From NCBI GenBank assembly GCA_031263965.1, contig JAISES010000263.1:1-11039 (forward strand): a DNA stretch of 11,039 nucleotides. Direction: 5' to 3'. The stretch is from Prevotella sp. Lineage in GTDB: Bacteria > Bacteroidota > Bacteroidia > Bacteroidales > Dysgonomonadaceae. The position numbers and the translations under genes were made by a program. How positions within the stretch are numbered: position 1 is the first letter of the stretch; every line of letters starts with the position of its first letter. The notes under the pieces were generated by a model. The model did not search any database. It saw only the letters and a program-made list of their open reading frames with translations, and was not told the origin of the DNA. Below are positions 1 through 6,582 of this stretch, in pieces.

Positions 1-538
1 CGTCCCAGCCCACGGCGCCGTCCCAGAGTAGCGACGTATCGTCCGTAAATTTATGTACGTTCCAGTAATTACGCTTTACGTCGTGATTGGCCCACATGAT
101 GTAAAATTGCATGTCGGAATGATTGCTTGCTTTCAGAAAACCGTCATTAAGAGCGCTTTCCAGGAAAGGGCCGCCGTCAAACCAATACCAGTCATACACA
201 AAGAAGTTAACGCCATGATCGACAGCCATGTCAATCCATTTCTCCACAACCTTAGGATCATTATCCAAGCCGTAGCCATAAAGCGGCAGCCGGGGTTGGT
301 AATGCCCGTCAAAACGAGGGTCGCCTTTTTTTATCACTTCCCACTCGCCAGTCTTTTCAGGCCAAAGCATATCGCCGAAACGTTCGTCGTGATGACATGA
401 CGGCCAGACGTATGCCGCCACATAATAGTTGCTTTTCTTCGCCGATTCCTGCCCGGAAACATTCGTTTTCTGAACACAGGAAACCAGGAAAGAACTCATA
501 CATATCCCTACCACCACTAATAGAGACAGCCTTTTCAT
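1..538 (-). CDS. GH99-like/WbsX-type lipoprotein, 5' part only
   Basis: The minus strand is open from an ATG at 538-536 to the window edge (179 codons, no stop), so the C-terminal part lies outside. Residues 1-21 form a lipoprotein signal peptide: MKR, a hydrophobic stretch, then the lipobox LVSC with the lipidated Cys at 21. From residue 38 the protein reads YYVAAYVWPSCHHDERFGD, then HYQPRLPLYGY (79-89), NFFVYDWYWFDGGP (111-124) and FYIMWANHD (145-153). I recognise this pattern from Bacteroidota proteins annotated as glycoside hydrolase family 99-like / WbsX domain, a TIM-barrel-type fold; this is from memory, not a search. The acidic and aromatic residues around 115-121 could belong to the active site. 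The gene diverges from the sigma-factor operon and uses visibly more G/C-ending codons than the SusC/SusD genes. It may be a glycan-degrading enzyme serving the same locus, or an unrelated neighbour. The substrate is unknown. Confidence 0.85.
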   Translation of the reverse strand, partial: MKRLSLLVVVGICMSSFLVSCVQKTNVSGQESAKKSNYYVAAYVWPSCHHDERFGDMLWPEKTGEWEVIKKGDPRFDGHYQPRLPLYGYGLDNDPKVVEKWIDMAVDHGVNFFVYDWYWFDGGPFLESALNDGFLKASNHSDMQFYIMWANHDVKRNYWNVHKFTDDTSLLWDGAVGWD

Positions 539-858
539 TTGAATAGCATTTTTTAGTTTCATACGGATTAAAATTAAGGACACCCAATAATAAACAGATT
601 GCCCTCAAAAAGTAATAAAATCATTTCGCCGAAATTCCTTTTATACATTATTTTTACTTTGCGCTTAAACCTACGGTGTTTTCTTAGCCCCCCATACAAG
701 TGCTTTCTTTACCTCTTCTTTCAGCTTTCAGCCTGAAAAAAAAATACAGGTCTGACGAAAGTGAAAAAAAGGCTCACCTGCAAACTCCTGTGTTTGTAAT
801 TAGCTGAAAATCGTTTGCCGATATGAGATTTCTTTACGATTGCTTAGTCGTTTTCTGT

Positions 859-946
859 TTCCGACATATGTCGTTAATATTTTCGATATATGTCAAAAAT
901 ATTTTCGATATATATCAAAAATATTTCCGACATATATCGGCAAACA
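859..946. repeat. Four 22-bp tandem repeats with palindromic cores
   Basis: The units are 859-880, 881-902, 903-924 and 925-946, each exactly 22 bp. The consensus is roughly TTTCGATATATGTCAAAAATAT; the last unit diverges in its final third. Each unit holds an AT-rich dyad: CGACATATGTCG in unit 1 (862-873, perfect), GATATATATC in unit 3 (907-916, perfect) and CGACATATATCG in unit 4 (928-939, near perfect). Unit 2 is CGATATATGTCA. A 22-bp period is close to two helical turns, so bound dimers would sit on one face of the DNA. That suggests an iteron- or operator-like array. The block lies in a 111-bp segment (850-960) present only on the left side of the inverted repeat. Confidence 0.88.
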
Positions 947-962
947 AATTGTTGTAAACGGT

Positions 963-1136
963 CAGAGAAAACGCATTATAATAAACGGATAAGACACTCG
1001 CTGCTGTACAAAATGGCATTGGCAATCCTCAGGAAGGACACAAGGAAGGCGCCTATCAACAGGAAAATCAAAATGGCCGGATGGGATAACAATTAACTTT
1101 GGGAATTGCTCACGATTTTATAATGCGTTTCCCCTG
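963..1136 (+). mobile_element. Internally deleted ISAs1-like IS relic
   Basis: The left end at 963 reads CAGAGAAAACGCATTATAA. The right end at 1136, read inward on the minus strand, is CAGGGGAAACGCATTATAA, with 17 of 19 positions identical. Such ends starting with CAGGG, as I recall, are usual for the ISAs1 family. Between them only about 135 bp remain, including the transposase C-terminal coding end listed separately. A full element of this family would be over 1 kb, so most of the transposase is gone. No target duplication is visible: the left flank ends GTAAACGGT and the right flank begins ACTAAGCAA. This fits later rearrangement around the element. Confidence 0.55.
998..1096 (+). pseudogene. 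Transposase C-terminal fragment (ISAs1-like)
   Basis: The frame ending at the TAA 1094-1096 encodes, from about 998, SLLYKMALAILRKDT followed by RKAPINRKIKMAGWDNN and stop. I recognise the K-M-A-L-x-x-L-(K/R)-K-D pattern and the closing (K/R)-x-A-G-W-D-N from C-termini of ISAs1-family transposases, which normally run a few residues further after AGWDN. The catalytic DDE region is absent, so the fragment cannot be active. The same frame stays open back to 890, but there it runs through the tandem repeats and does not look like protein. The assignment is from memory of the family and needs a search. Confidence 0.5.
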
Positions 1137-1220
1137 ACTAAGCAATCGTAAAGAAATTTCATATCGGCAATTGATTTTCATCAAATTACAAACACAGGAC
1201 TTTGCAGGTGAGCCGGCTGA

Positions 1221-1367
1221 AAGCTGAAAGAAGAAGTAAAAAAAGTACTTGTATGGGGAGATAATCCTCCCCTGACCACCCTGTCTGCTTATCCCGGACG
1301 CAAGGTTATCGTGTTCAGGGATGCTTGTACATTATTATTTGAAAAAACAGGCGTGAAAGTTTTGTAA
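1221..1367 (+). pseudogene. Possible 3' gene remnant overlapping the right arm
   Basis: After an in-frame TGA at 1218-1220 the frame stays open to a TAA at 1365-1367 (48 codons) with no good start. The translation looks protein-like: KLKEEVKKVLVWGDNPP, then SAYPGRKVIVFRDACTLLF and EKTGVKVL. The matching frame of the left arm, on the minus strand, reads KLKEEVKKALVWGAKKTP then stop. Three of the four differences between the arms in this part are synonymous in this frame. However, a second frame is open across the same bases in both arms (RLKAERRSKKSTCMGR-type), so four mismatches cannot decide the matter. I do not recognise the protein. It may simply be chance. Confidence 0.2.
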
Positions 1368-1449
1368 AGAGATATAAAAAACGTAATTTGGCATCCTATT
1401 ATAGAAATAAACAACACGTAACGAGTGGAATAGGCTCAATGGCTTTGAA

Positions 1450-1986
1450 ATGGATATTGCAGGTGACAGCGGCTTCAGTAAATTATTTGTTAAACATCAA
1501 CAAGGGTTTATCCGGTTTGCAAATTATTATGTCAGAGACAGGGCTGTTGCAGAAGATTTTGTAACTGATGCATGGCTCTATTTCTGGGAAAACAAACATA
1601 AGCTCCCCGAAGATACGAACATTCCCGCATACGTCTTGACAATCGTCAAAAACAAATGCCTGAGCTATTTACGCCATCTACAGATACAAGAACAGGTAAT
1701 CTCCAAAATTCATTCCGATGCTCAATGGGAGATGGAGATCAGAATAGCCCGTCTTGATGATTGCGACCCGCATCAGATTTTCACCGGCGAGATTCAAGAA
1801 TTGGTAAAAAAGAGCGTATCCAGCTTTTCCGAGCAGACAAAAACCATATTTAAGTTAAGCCGTAATGAATTGCTATCCGCTAAAGAGATTGCCGAAAAAT
1901 TAGGCATATCTGTAAAAACGGTTGAATTTCATATTTCTAAAGCCATCAAAATCCTGCGGAAAGAATTAAAGGATTATTTTCGTTAG
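1450..1986 (+). CDS. ECF RNA polymerase sigma factor
   Basis: The 178-residue protein has the two-domain layout of an extracytoplasmic-function sigma factor. Region 2 spans about residues 13-76 (FVKHQQGFIRFANYYVRD, then AEDFVTDAWLYFWEN and AYVLTIVKNKCLSYLRH). Region 4 spans about 121-176, with the helix-turn-helix in AKEIAEKLGISVKTVEFHIS. The FxLSRNE motif before the HTH (134-140) is typical of the Bacteroidota sigma factors paired with FecR proteins. The start at 1450 gives a full-length region 2; the ATG at 1439 is out of frame. The fecR gene follows after 59 bp. By family knowledge it recruits RNA polymerase to the susC promoter once released by the anti-sigma factor. Its own promoter is not clear. 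Confidence 0.95.
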   Translation: MDIAGDSGFSKLFVKHQQGFIRFANYYVRDRAVAEDFVTDAWLYFWENKHKLPEDTNIPAYVLTIVKNKCLSYLRHLQIQEQVISKIHSDAQWEMEIRIARLDDCDPHQIFTGEIQELVKKSVSSFSEQTKTIFKLSRNELLSAKEIAEKLGISVKTVEFHISKAIKILRKELKDYFR

Positions 1987-2045
1987 GGATAAACCCTTTT
2001 CATGCGCTATATTATTATAAGGTAAGTTTTATAAACGGATTTATA

Positions 2046-2984
2046 ATGGATAGAAGCACACTGTATCGTTTTTTTGAAGGAAATTGCACGGAAGATGAAA
2101 TCAAAGAAGTCAGAAATTGGATAGAAATATCTCCTGAAAACAAAAAGACTTTTTATCATGAAAGTTCCGTTTTCGATGCGGCAACTCTGTTGAGTAGTGG
2201 AGCTTTATCGTCGGATTGCCCCAAACGACCGATACGCATGCGCATATTAGCAAGAGAATTATTAAAAATAGCGGCTACTATATTCGTTATGCTGTCGTGC
2301 GTAGGTTTGTGGCAATACGCCGGAAAGCAGGGACAGGAGCAATCGATGAGTATAATCAATGTGCCGGCCGGAAAAAACGCAAACCTGGTTTTGCCCGATG
2401 GCACGAAAGTGTGGATGAATGCGCGCACGACTATCAAATATCCTTCTTCTTTCGGGAAAAATAAAAGAGATATTTTTCTGGATGGAGAAGCGTATTTTGA
2501 AGTTACATCCGATGAAAGCAAGCCTTTTATTGTACATGCTAAAGCGTATGACATTAATGTATTGGGTACAAAATTCAATGTCGACGCTTATTCATTTCGT
2601 CCCGATTTTGTCGTCTCGCTAATGGAAGGTTCGTTGAAAATCAAATCCGTAACAGACTCCGGTAGCCTGTTGCTCAAGCCCTCCCAACTGGCATATCTTG
2701 CAAATAATAAGATGCTGTCCGCTCCCATAACCGACTACAATCCTTATCGCTGGCGCGAAGGGCTTATCTGCTTCGACAATATATTGTTTCCCGAACTTAT
2801 GAAACTATTTGAAAAGTATTATGATATAGATATATGTATAGAAAATAACTTGGTGAAAGACTATATCTGCACGGGGAAATTCAGGCAAACCGACGGTATT
2901 GATTATGCACTGAATATCTTAAAAAAAGACATTAATTTTAAATACAACCGGGAAGAAAACAGTAATATTATTCACATAAAATAG
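2046..2984 (+). CDS. FecR-family anti-sigma factor
   Basis: The 312 residues show the standard Bacteroidota FecR layout. A cytoplasmic anti-sigma segment (about 1-60, with FFEGNCTEDEIKEVRNWI) comes first, then one membrane helix at about 73-92 (LLKIAATIFVMLSCVGLW). A periplasmic FecR domain follows at about 102-200 (NVPAGKNANLVLPDGTKVWM, FLDGEAYFEVTSDESKPF, DINVLGTKFNVDAY). A C-terminal DUF4974-type domain spans about 243-312 (FDNILFPELMKLFEKYYDID and GKFRQTDGIDYALNIL), which in this family contacts the STN domain of the SusC partner. It is expected to sit in the inner membrane, hold the neighbouring sigma factor inactive, and free it when SusC signals substrate. The 135-bp gap to susC holds the antisense RNA candidate. 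Confidence 0.95.
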   Translation: MDRSTLYRFFEGNCTEDEIKEVRNWIEISPENKKTFYHESSVFDAATLLSSGALSSDCPKRPIRMRILARELLKIAATIFVMLSCVGLWQYAGKQGQEQSMSIINVPAGKNANLVLPDGTKVWMNARTTIKYPSSFGKNKRDIFLDGEAYFEVTSDESKPFIVHAKAYDINVLGTKFNVDAYSFRPDFVVSLMEGSLKIKSVTDSGSLLLKPSQLAYLANNKMLSAPITDYNPYRWREGLICFDNILFPELMKLFEKYYDIDICIENNLVKDYICTGKFRQTDGIDYALNILKKDINFKYNREENSNIIHIK

Positions 2985-3016
2985 AATGCCTATGAATTGA
3001 TACGGAAAAAAATCAC

Positions 3017-3055
3017 AAAAAAGAAAAACCGGCAAATGTTGGAAGCATTTACCGG
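3017..3055 (-). terminator. Minus-strand intrinsic terminator of the antisense sRNA
   Basis: The stem is 3029-3038 (CCGGCAAATG) with 3046-3055 (CATTTACCGG): ten pairs with one mismatch (C3033/A3051) around the 7-base loop TTGGAAG. On the minus strand the hairpin is followed at once by TTTTTCTTTTTT (3028-3017). On the plus strand it is followed by CAAAGTGG with no T-run. The terminator therefore points away from susC and does not serve fecR. Confidence 0.8.
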
Positions 3056-3107
3056 CAAAGTGGCTAACACATTAAATCACACGCGATAAATAAAATGTAT
3101 TAACTAA
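3018..3107 (-). ncRNA. Candidate cis-antisense sRNA over the susC leader
   Basis: On the minus strand a perfect TAnnTTTG box (3120-3113) and a strong intrinsic terminator (stem 3055-3029 then a T-tract to 3017) stand about 90 nt apart, facing the same way. A transcript starting near 3107 and ending near 3018-3020 would be about 85-90 nt and fully antisense to the leader between fecR and susC. This arrangement matches the DonS-type cis-encoded sRNAs described in Bacteroides fragilis, which repress PULs of the ECF-sigma/anti-sigma class. The exact 5' and 3' ends are estimates. Alternatively the hairpin could act only in the susC mRNA leader. Confidence 0.65.
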
Positions 3108-3112
3108 CACAA

Positions 3113-3120
3113 CAAAGGTA
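3113..3120 (-). promoter_or_regulatory. -7 box of the antisense sRNA promoter
   Basis: Read on the minus strand the bases are TACCTTTG, a full match to the Bacteroidota sigma-70-type -7 consensus TAnnTTTG. Its first base is the complement of the A of the susC start codon. The -33 region is only T-rich (six T's 16-21 bases upstream) with no clear TTG, so the match is strong at -7 and weak at -33. Confidence 0.55.
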
Positions 3121-6100
3121 TGAAAATTTATTTCGAAAAAACGCATATCAGGCGACTAATACTACTTATGGGTACTATTATCCTGTTGTTTCTGTGTTAT
3201 GGAAACCGTCTGATGGCCAATAACGGTAATTCCCAAAATATCAAGGTGACAATCAATGAGAAGAATATTCAATTGGAAAGATTGTTGAATGAGATAGAAA
3301 AACAGACGGATTATCTATTTATCTACAGTAAGGTAAATGTAGATGTAAGTCGCAAGGTTTCGGTAAATGTAACGGATAAATCCGTTCAGGAAGTGCTGGA
3401 TCAGATATTGGACAACAGCCCCGTCCAATATATGGTGGAAGGAACTCATATTATTTTGTCTCGAAAAGAAGCGGACAATCGGCTACCCGCTCCGCAACAA
3501 AGTAATATATTCATTGGAGGCACTGTTGTCGACGAAAAAGGAGATGCGCTGATTGGGGCAAATGTTATAGAAAAAGGAGTTGTAGGCAATGGAGCAATAA
3601 CAGACATTGACGGACATTTCAGCCTGACAGTCTCTCCGGGCGCTATTCTGGAAGTGTCTTATATCGGCTACCTCCCCAGGGAAATAACGATTGTTTCGGG
3701 AACGGCTAATTACCGGATCGTCATGACGGAAGACAGCAAGTCTTTGGAAGAAGTTGTGGTCGTTGGCTATGGCGTCCAGAAAAAGAAATTAGTGACCGGC
3801 GCAACGGTTCAGGTAAGCGGCGACGAAGTGTTGAGACAAAACAGAACCGAAATACTCGGCGCCCTCCAAGGCCAAACCCCCGGTGTGAATATTACACAAT
3901 CATCAGGTATGCCGGGGGAAAGCTTTAAGGTAACCATTCGTGGTTTAGGAACTATCGGAAATGCTGCTCCGCTGTATGTGATAGATGGTATACCCGGAGG
4001 AGATATCAACAATCTGAATCCTTCCGATATTGAATCTATCGATGTATTGAAAGATGCGGCTTCTGCGGCTATTTATGGTGCACGTGCCGCTAATGGTGTT
4101 ATCCTGGTAACCACCCGGCAGGGAAGATCTGGGAAAATACAATTTAACTATGATGGATACTATGGCTTTCAGAATGTTGCTAAAATGGTAGAACCATTGA
4201 ATGCCCGACAATATATGGATATTATTAATGAAGCATTGATAAACAGTAATTCGGAGCCATATAATTTTGCCACAATAATCCCTGTTCAATATCAACAAAT
4301 TCAAAACGGAACGTGGAATGGTACGAATTGGTTAAATGAAATTCGGAACAAAAATGCCCCCGTTCAAAATCACGCAGTCAATTTATTAGGAGGAACGGAC
4401 TTTTCTAAATTCACAATGGGATTCACTTATTCAAGACAAGAAGCCATATTAGGTAAACCGGTAGCGTTAAAAAATGAACGTTATACCATACGTCTCAATT
4501 CTAACCATGTCCTTTTAAAGATAAAAGGTTTTGATGCTATTACAATTGGTGAAAACATGACCTATGGCTACAGGGAAAATATAGGTATTGCGGTTGGCGG
4601 GTTATATGGTAATGATTTTCGAGGTATGATAGCAGCTAATCCTTTACTGCCTGCATATGATAGTGAAGGTAATTATTATGATATGGCAGACAAAGAAGCC
4701 GATCAATGGAACTTAAATGCGGCTACAGGAAATCCGCTCGCATCTATGGTTTATGGAGGCGGAAACAACTTGAATAAAAACTATTTTTTAGGTGGAAATA
4801 TTTATATAGAGGTCCAACCTGTTAATAATTTGAAATACAGAACGGTTTTCGGATACAGAATGGGAGCTTCAAGCTTTCGGAGTTATACTCCCGCCATTCG
4901 ATTATCAGCATCCAGCGAATTACAGGATCGAACGACACAGAGGGCAAGTTCGAATCACAGATGGAGTTGGGAGAATACATTTAATTACGCACACAATATT
5001 AATGAAAATCACAATATAGATTATTTGCTTGGTATGTCTATGGAAAAATGGGGTATGGGTGAAAATCTAAGTGCCAGAAATGGAAATTCATTATTCCCTG
5101 GTATGTTTGATTATGCTTATATTGATAATTCGCCCGGCATTGTCTCCGGTGTGACTGAAGTTGGTGGAAATCCTGCATCTCAGGGAAGATTGCAATCTGT
5201 TTTTGGACGTGTCAACTACAATTATATGGAGAAATATATGCTTACTCTGATTATGCGGGGAGATGGTTCTTCTACCTTTGCACCAGGACACCGTTGGGGA
5301 TATTTTCCTTCTGTTTCCGCCGGGTGGGTTGTGACGAATGAATCATTTATGGATGCAGCTTCCGGATGGATAGACTTTTTAAAACTTCGTGGTAGTTGGG
5401 GGCAAAACGGAAATTGTGATGTCGCCGCTTTTCAATATTTGTCAACCATTGCTTTTGGCAACAGACATTCTTATTTTTTCGGAACAGATAAACAGACAAT
5501 AACCACAGGAGGATATCCGGATGTGCTTCCTAATCCCGATATTACATGGGAAACTTCCGAACAGTTAGATTTGGGATTCGATATGCGTTTCTTAAACTCT
5601 CGTTTGGGAGTGGTTTTCGACTGGTATAATAAAATCACTAAAAACTGGTTGGTTCAAGCGCCTATTTTAGATTCTTTCGGAACCGGAGCTCCTTATATTA
5701 ATGGAGGTGATATTAAGAATATTGGAGTTGAATTTGGTTTGACATGGAATGAACGAGTCAATAATGATTTTAAATATTCTTTAAATTTCAATATCAGTAA
5801 GAATAAAAATCAAGTCACTCGAATAGATAATAGCGAGGGTATTATACACGGAGATGCAAATGTGTTATTTGAAAGTTCTACGGAGATATATCGTGCGGAA
5901 GTTGGTTATCCGATTGGCTATTTTTGGGGTTATAAAACCGCTGGTATTTTCCAGAATCAGGAACAAATTGATAACACACCGGTAAAATTGCCGAATACGG
6001 TGCCGGGAGATGTTATTTTTGTAAATACGAATGGAGACGATGCTATTACCGATGAGGATAAAATAATGATTGGAGATCCGAATCCTGATGCTACGATAGG

Positions 6101-6575
6101 CTTTAATGCCAATTTTGAGTACAAAGGTTTTGATATGGGAATAACCATGATGGGAGCTTTCGGGCATCAAAATATAAGAGCCTATCGCGGTTGGGCTTCT
6201 AGTGCGTTGGGCAATTATACCGTAACAGATATGAATGAACGCTGGCATGGAGAAGGTACGTCTAATAAATATCCACGCATAACTTATGGAGCTCATCCAA
6301 ATCGGCAATATATCTCCGATCTTTATATTGAAGACGCTGATTTTATGCGGATTCAAAACTTGACAATAGGTTATGACTTTAAAAAAATATTTCCTGCTAT
6401 ACCGTTCGGACAAGCTCGTTTGTATATTACAGCACAAAACTTATACACATTTACATCTTATAAAGGAATGGACCCTGAAGTGGGATTTGGACAACAAAAT
6501 TGGGCCTCCGGTATGGATATAGGTTTTTATCCGAGCCCAAGAACTATTTTAGCAGGCATCAATTTAAAATTTTAA
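3120..6575 (+). CDS. SusC-like TonB-dependent transporter with STN domain
   Basis: The 1151-residue protein is an outer-membrane importer of the SusC/RagA family. A signal peptide covers about residues 1-33, ending near NRLMA. An STN domain follows at about 40-115 (IKVTINEKNIQLERLLNEIE, VTDKSVQEVLDQIL). A CarboxypepD_reg-like domain spans about 130-203 (GGTVVDEKGDALIGANV, GAITDIDGHFSL, SYIGY). The linker LEEVVVVGYGVQKKKLVTGA (209-228) is a SusC hallmark and likely contains the TonB-interacting region. The plug spans about 233-335 (APLYVIDGIPGG, IESIDVLKDAASAAIYGARA). The remainder is the barrel, ending in the aromatic terminal residue of LAGINLKF. The STN domain is what lets a SusC talk to a FecR anti-sigma factor, and such a gene lies just upstream. 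The start codon overlaps the -7 box of the antisense RNA. Length is full; no frameshift seen. The imported substrate cannot be read from sequence. Confidence 0.97.
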   Translation: MKIYFEKTHIRRLILLMGTIILLFLCYGNRLMANNGNSQNIKVTINEKNIQLERLLNEIEKQTDYLFIYSKVNVDVSRKVSVNVTDKSVQEVLDQILDNSPVQYMVEGTHIILSRKEADNRLPAPQQSNIFIGGTVVDEKGDALIGANVIEKGVVGNGAITDIDGHFSLTVSPGAILEVSYIGYLPREITIVSGTANYRIVMTEDSKSLEEVVVVGYGVQKKKLVTGATVQVSGDEVLRQNRTEILGALQGQTPGVNITQSSGMPGESFKVTIRGLGTIGNAAPLYVIDGIPGGDINNLNPSDIESIDVLKDAASAAIYGARAANGVILVTTRQGRSGKIQFNYDGYYGFQNVAKMVEPLNARQYMDIINEALINSNSEPYNFATIIPVQYQQIQNGTWNGTNWLNEIRNKNAPVQNHAVNLLGGTDFSKFTMGFTYSRQEAILGKPVALKNERYTIRLNSNHVLLKIKGFDAITIGENMTYGYRENIGIAVGGLYGNDFRGMIAANPLLPAYDSEGNYYDMADKEADQWNLNAATGNPLASMVYGGGNNLNKNYFLGGNIYIEVQPVNNLKYRTVFGYRMGASSFRSYTPAIRLSASSELQDRTTQRASSNHRWSWENTFNYAHNINENHNIDYLLGMSMEKWGMGENLSARNGNSLFPGMFDYAYIDNSPGIVSGVTEVGGNPASQGRLQSVFGRVNYNYMEKYMLTLIMRGDGSSTFAPGHRWGYFPSVSAGWVVTNESFMDAASGWIDFLKLRGSWGQNGNCDVAAFQYLSTIAFGNRHSYFFGTDKQTITTGGYPDVLPNPDITWETSEQLDLGFDMRFLNSRLGVVFDWYNKITKNWLVQAPILDSFGTGAPYINGGDIKNIGVEFGLTWNERVNNDFKYSLNFNISKNKNQVTRIDNSEGIIHGDANVLFESSTEIYRAEVGYPIGYFWGYKTAGIFQNQEQIDNTPVKLPNTVPGDVIFVNTNGDDAITDEDKIMIGDPNPDATIGFNANFEYKGFDMGITMMGAFGHQNIRAYRGWASSALGNYTVTDMNERWHGEGTSNKYPRITYGAHPNRQYISDLYIEDADFMRIQNLTIGYDFKKIFPAIPFGQARLYITAQNLYTFTSYKGMDPEVGFGQQNWASGMDIGFYPSPRTILAGINLKF

Positions 6576-6582
6576 AGAATGT

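Larger units (their letters stand above)
688..1260. repeat. Long imperfect inverted repeat, about 125-bp arms
   Basis: The left arm is 688-733 plus 771-849; the right arm is 1215-1260 plus 1136-1214, read in reverse complement. Aligning by eye, 688-733 pairs with 1215-1260 (42 of 46 identical), and 771-849 pairs with 1136-1214 without a gap (73 of 79). The left arm carries a 37-bp A-rich insertion (734-770) that the right arm lacks. Landmarks found in both arms are CTTTCAGCTTTCAGCC, GGCTCACCTGCAAA, TCCTGTGTTTGTAATT and TTTCTTTACGATTGCTTAGTC split at its first base. A further pairing (961-983 with about 1114-1138) belongs to the ends of the IS relic inside. The arms are far too long for an ordinary terminator. 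They could be a MITE-like element, two inverted copies of a dispersed repeat, or the stem of a large structured RNA. No clear target-site duplication was seen outside. Confidence 0.9.
539..1449. other. 911-bp intergenic region without an intact gene
   Basis: The stretch separates the divergent lipoprotein gene from the sigma-factor gene. About 150 bp next to the lipoprotein start (539-687) is AT-rich and must hold that gene's promoter; I found only imperfect matches to the Bacteroidota -7 box TAnnTTTG. The middle (688-1260) is the inverted-repeat structure with its tandem repeats and IS relic, listed separately. The last part (1261-1449) must hold the sigma-factor promoter. TTTG at 1361-1364, followed 18 bp later by GTAATTTG at 1383-1390, is a weak candidate. 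No tRNA, rRNA or CRISPR pattern is visible. Confidence 0.8.

Noticed and set aside
53..400. Open frame on the plus strand opposite the lipoprotein gene
   Set aside because: It is antisense to a clear coding sequence with lipobox and family motifs, and its translation resembles nothing.
859..946. A CRISPR array
   Set aside because: The units abut directly with no unique spacers, the repeats are short and AT-rich, and no cas gene is in the window.
890..1096. A 68-codon open frame on the plus strand as a gene
   Set aside because: Its first half is the translation of the 22-bp tandem repeats and its second half is the transposase fragment; it has no sensible start and is not one protein.
688..1260. 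Phase-variable invertible promoter
   Set aside because: Invertible promoters in Bacteroidota usually have short exact repeats and a nearby site-specific recombinase; here the arms are long and imperfect, no recombinase is present, and no good promoter is seen between them.
1255..1272. GGGGAG-ATAATC-CTCCCC hairpin as a terminator
   Set aside because: The stem is only 6 bp and no T-run follows on either strand; it lies at the edge of the right arm and may be chance.
3029..3055. Plus-strand terminator for fecR
   Set aside because: The hairpin is followed on the plus strand by CAAAGTGG, not by T's; the T-tract is on the minus strand.
5865..6437. 190-codon minus-strand open frame inside susC
   Set aside because: It is a shadow of the SusC barrel coding sequence and shows no domain or start signal.
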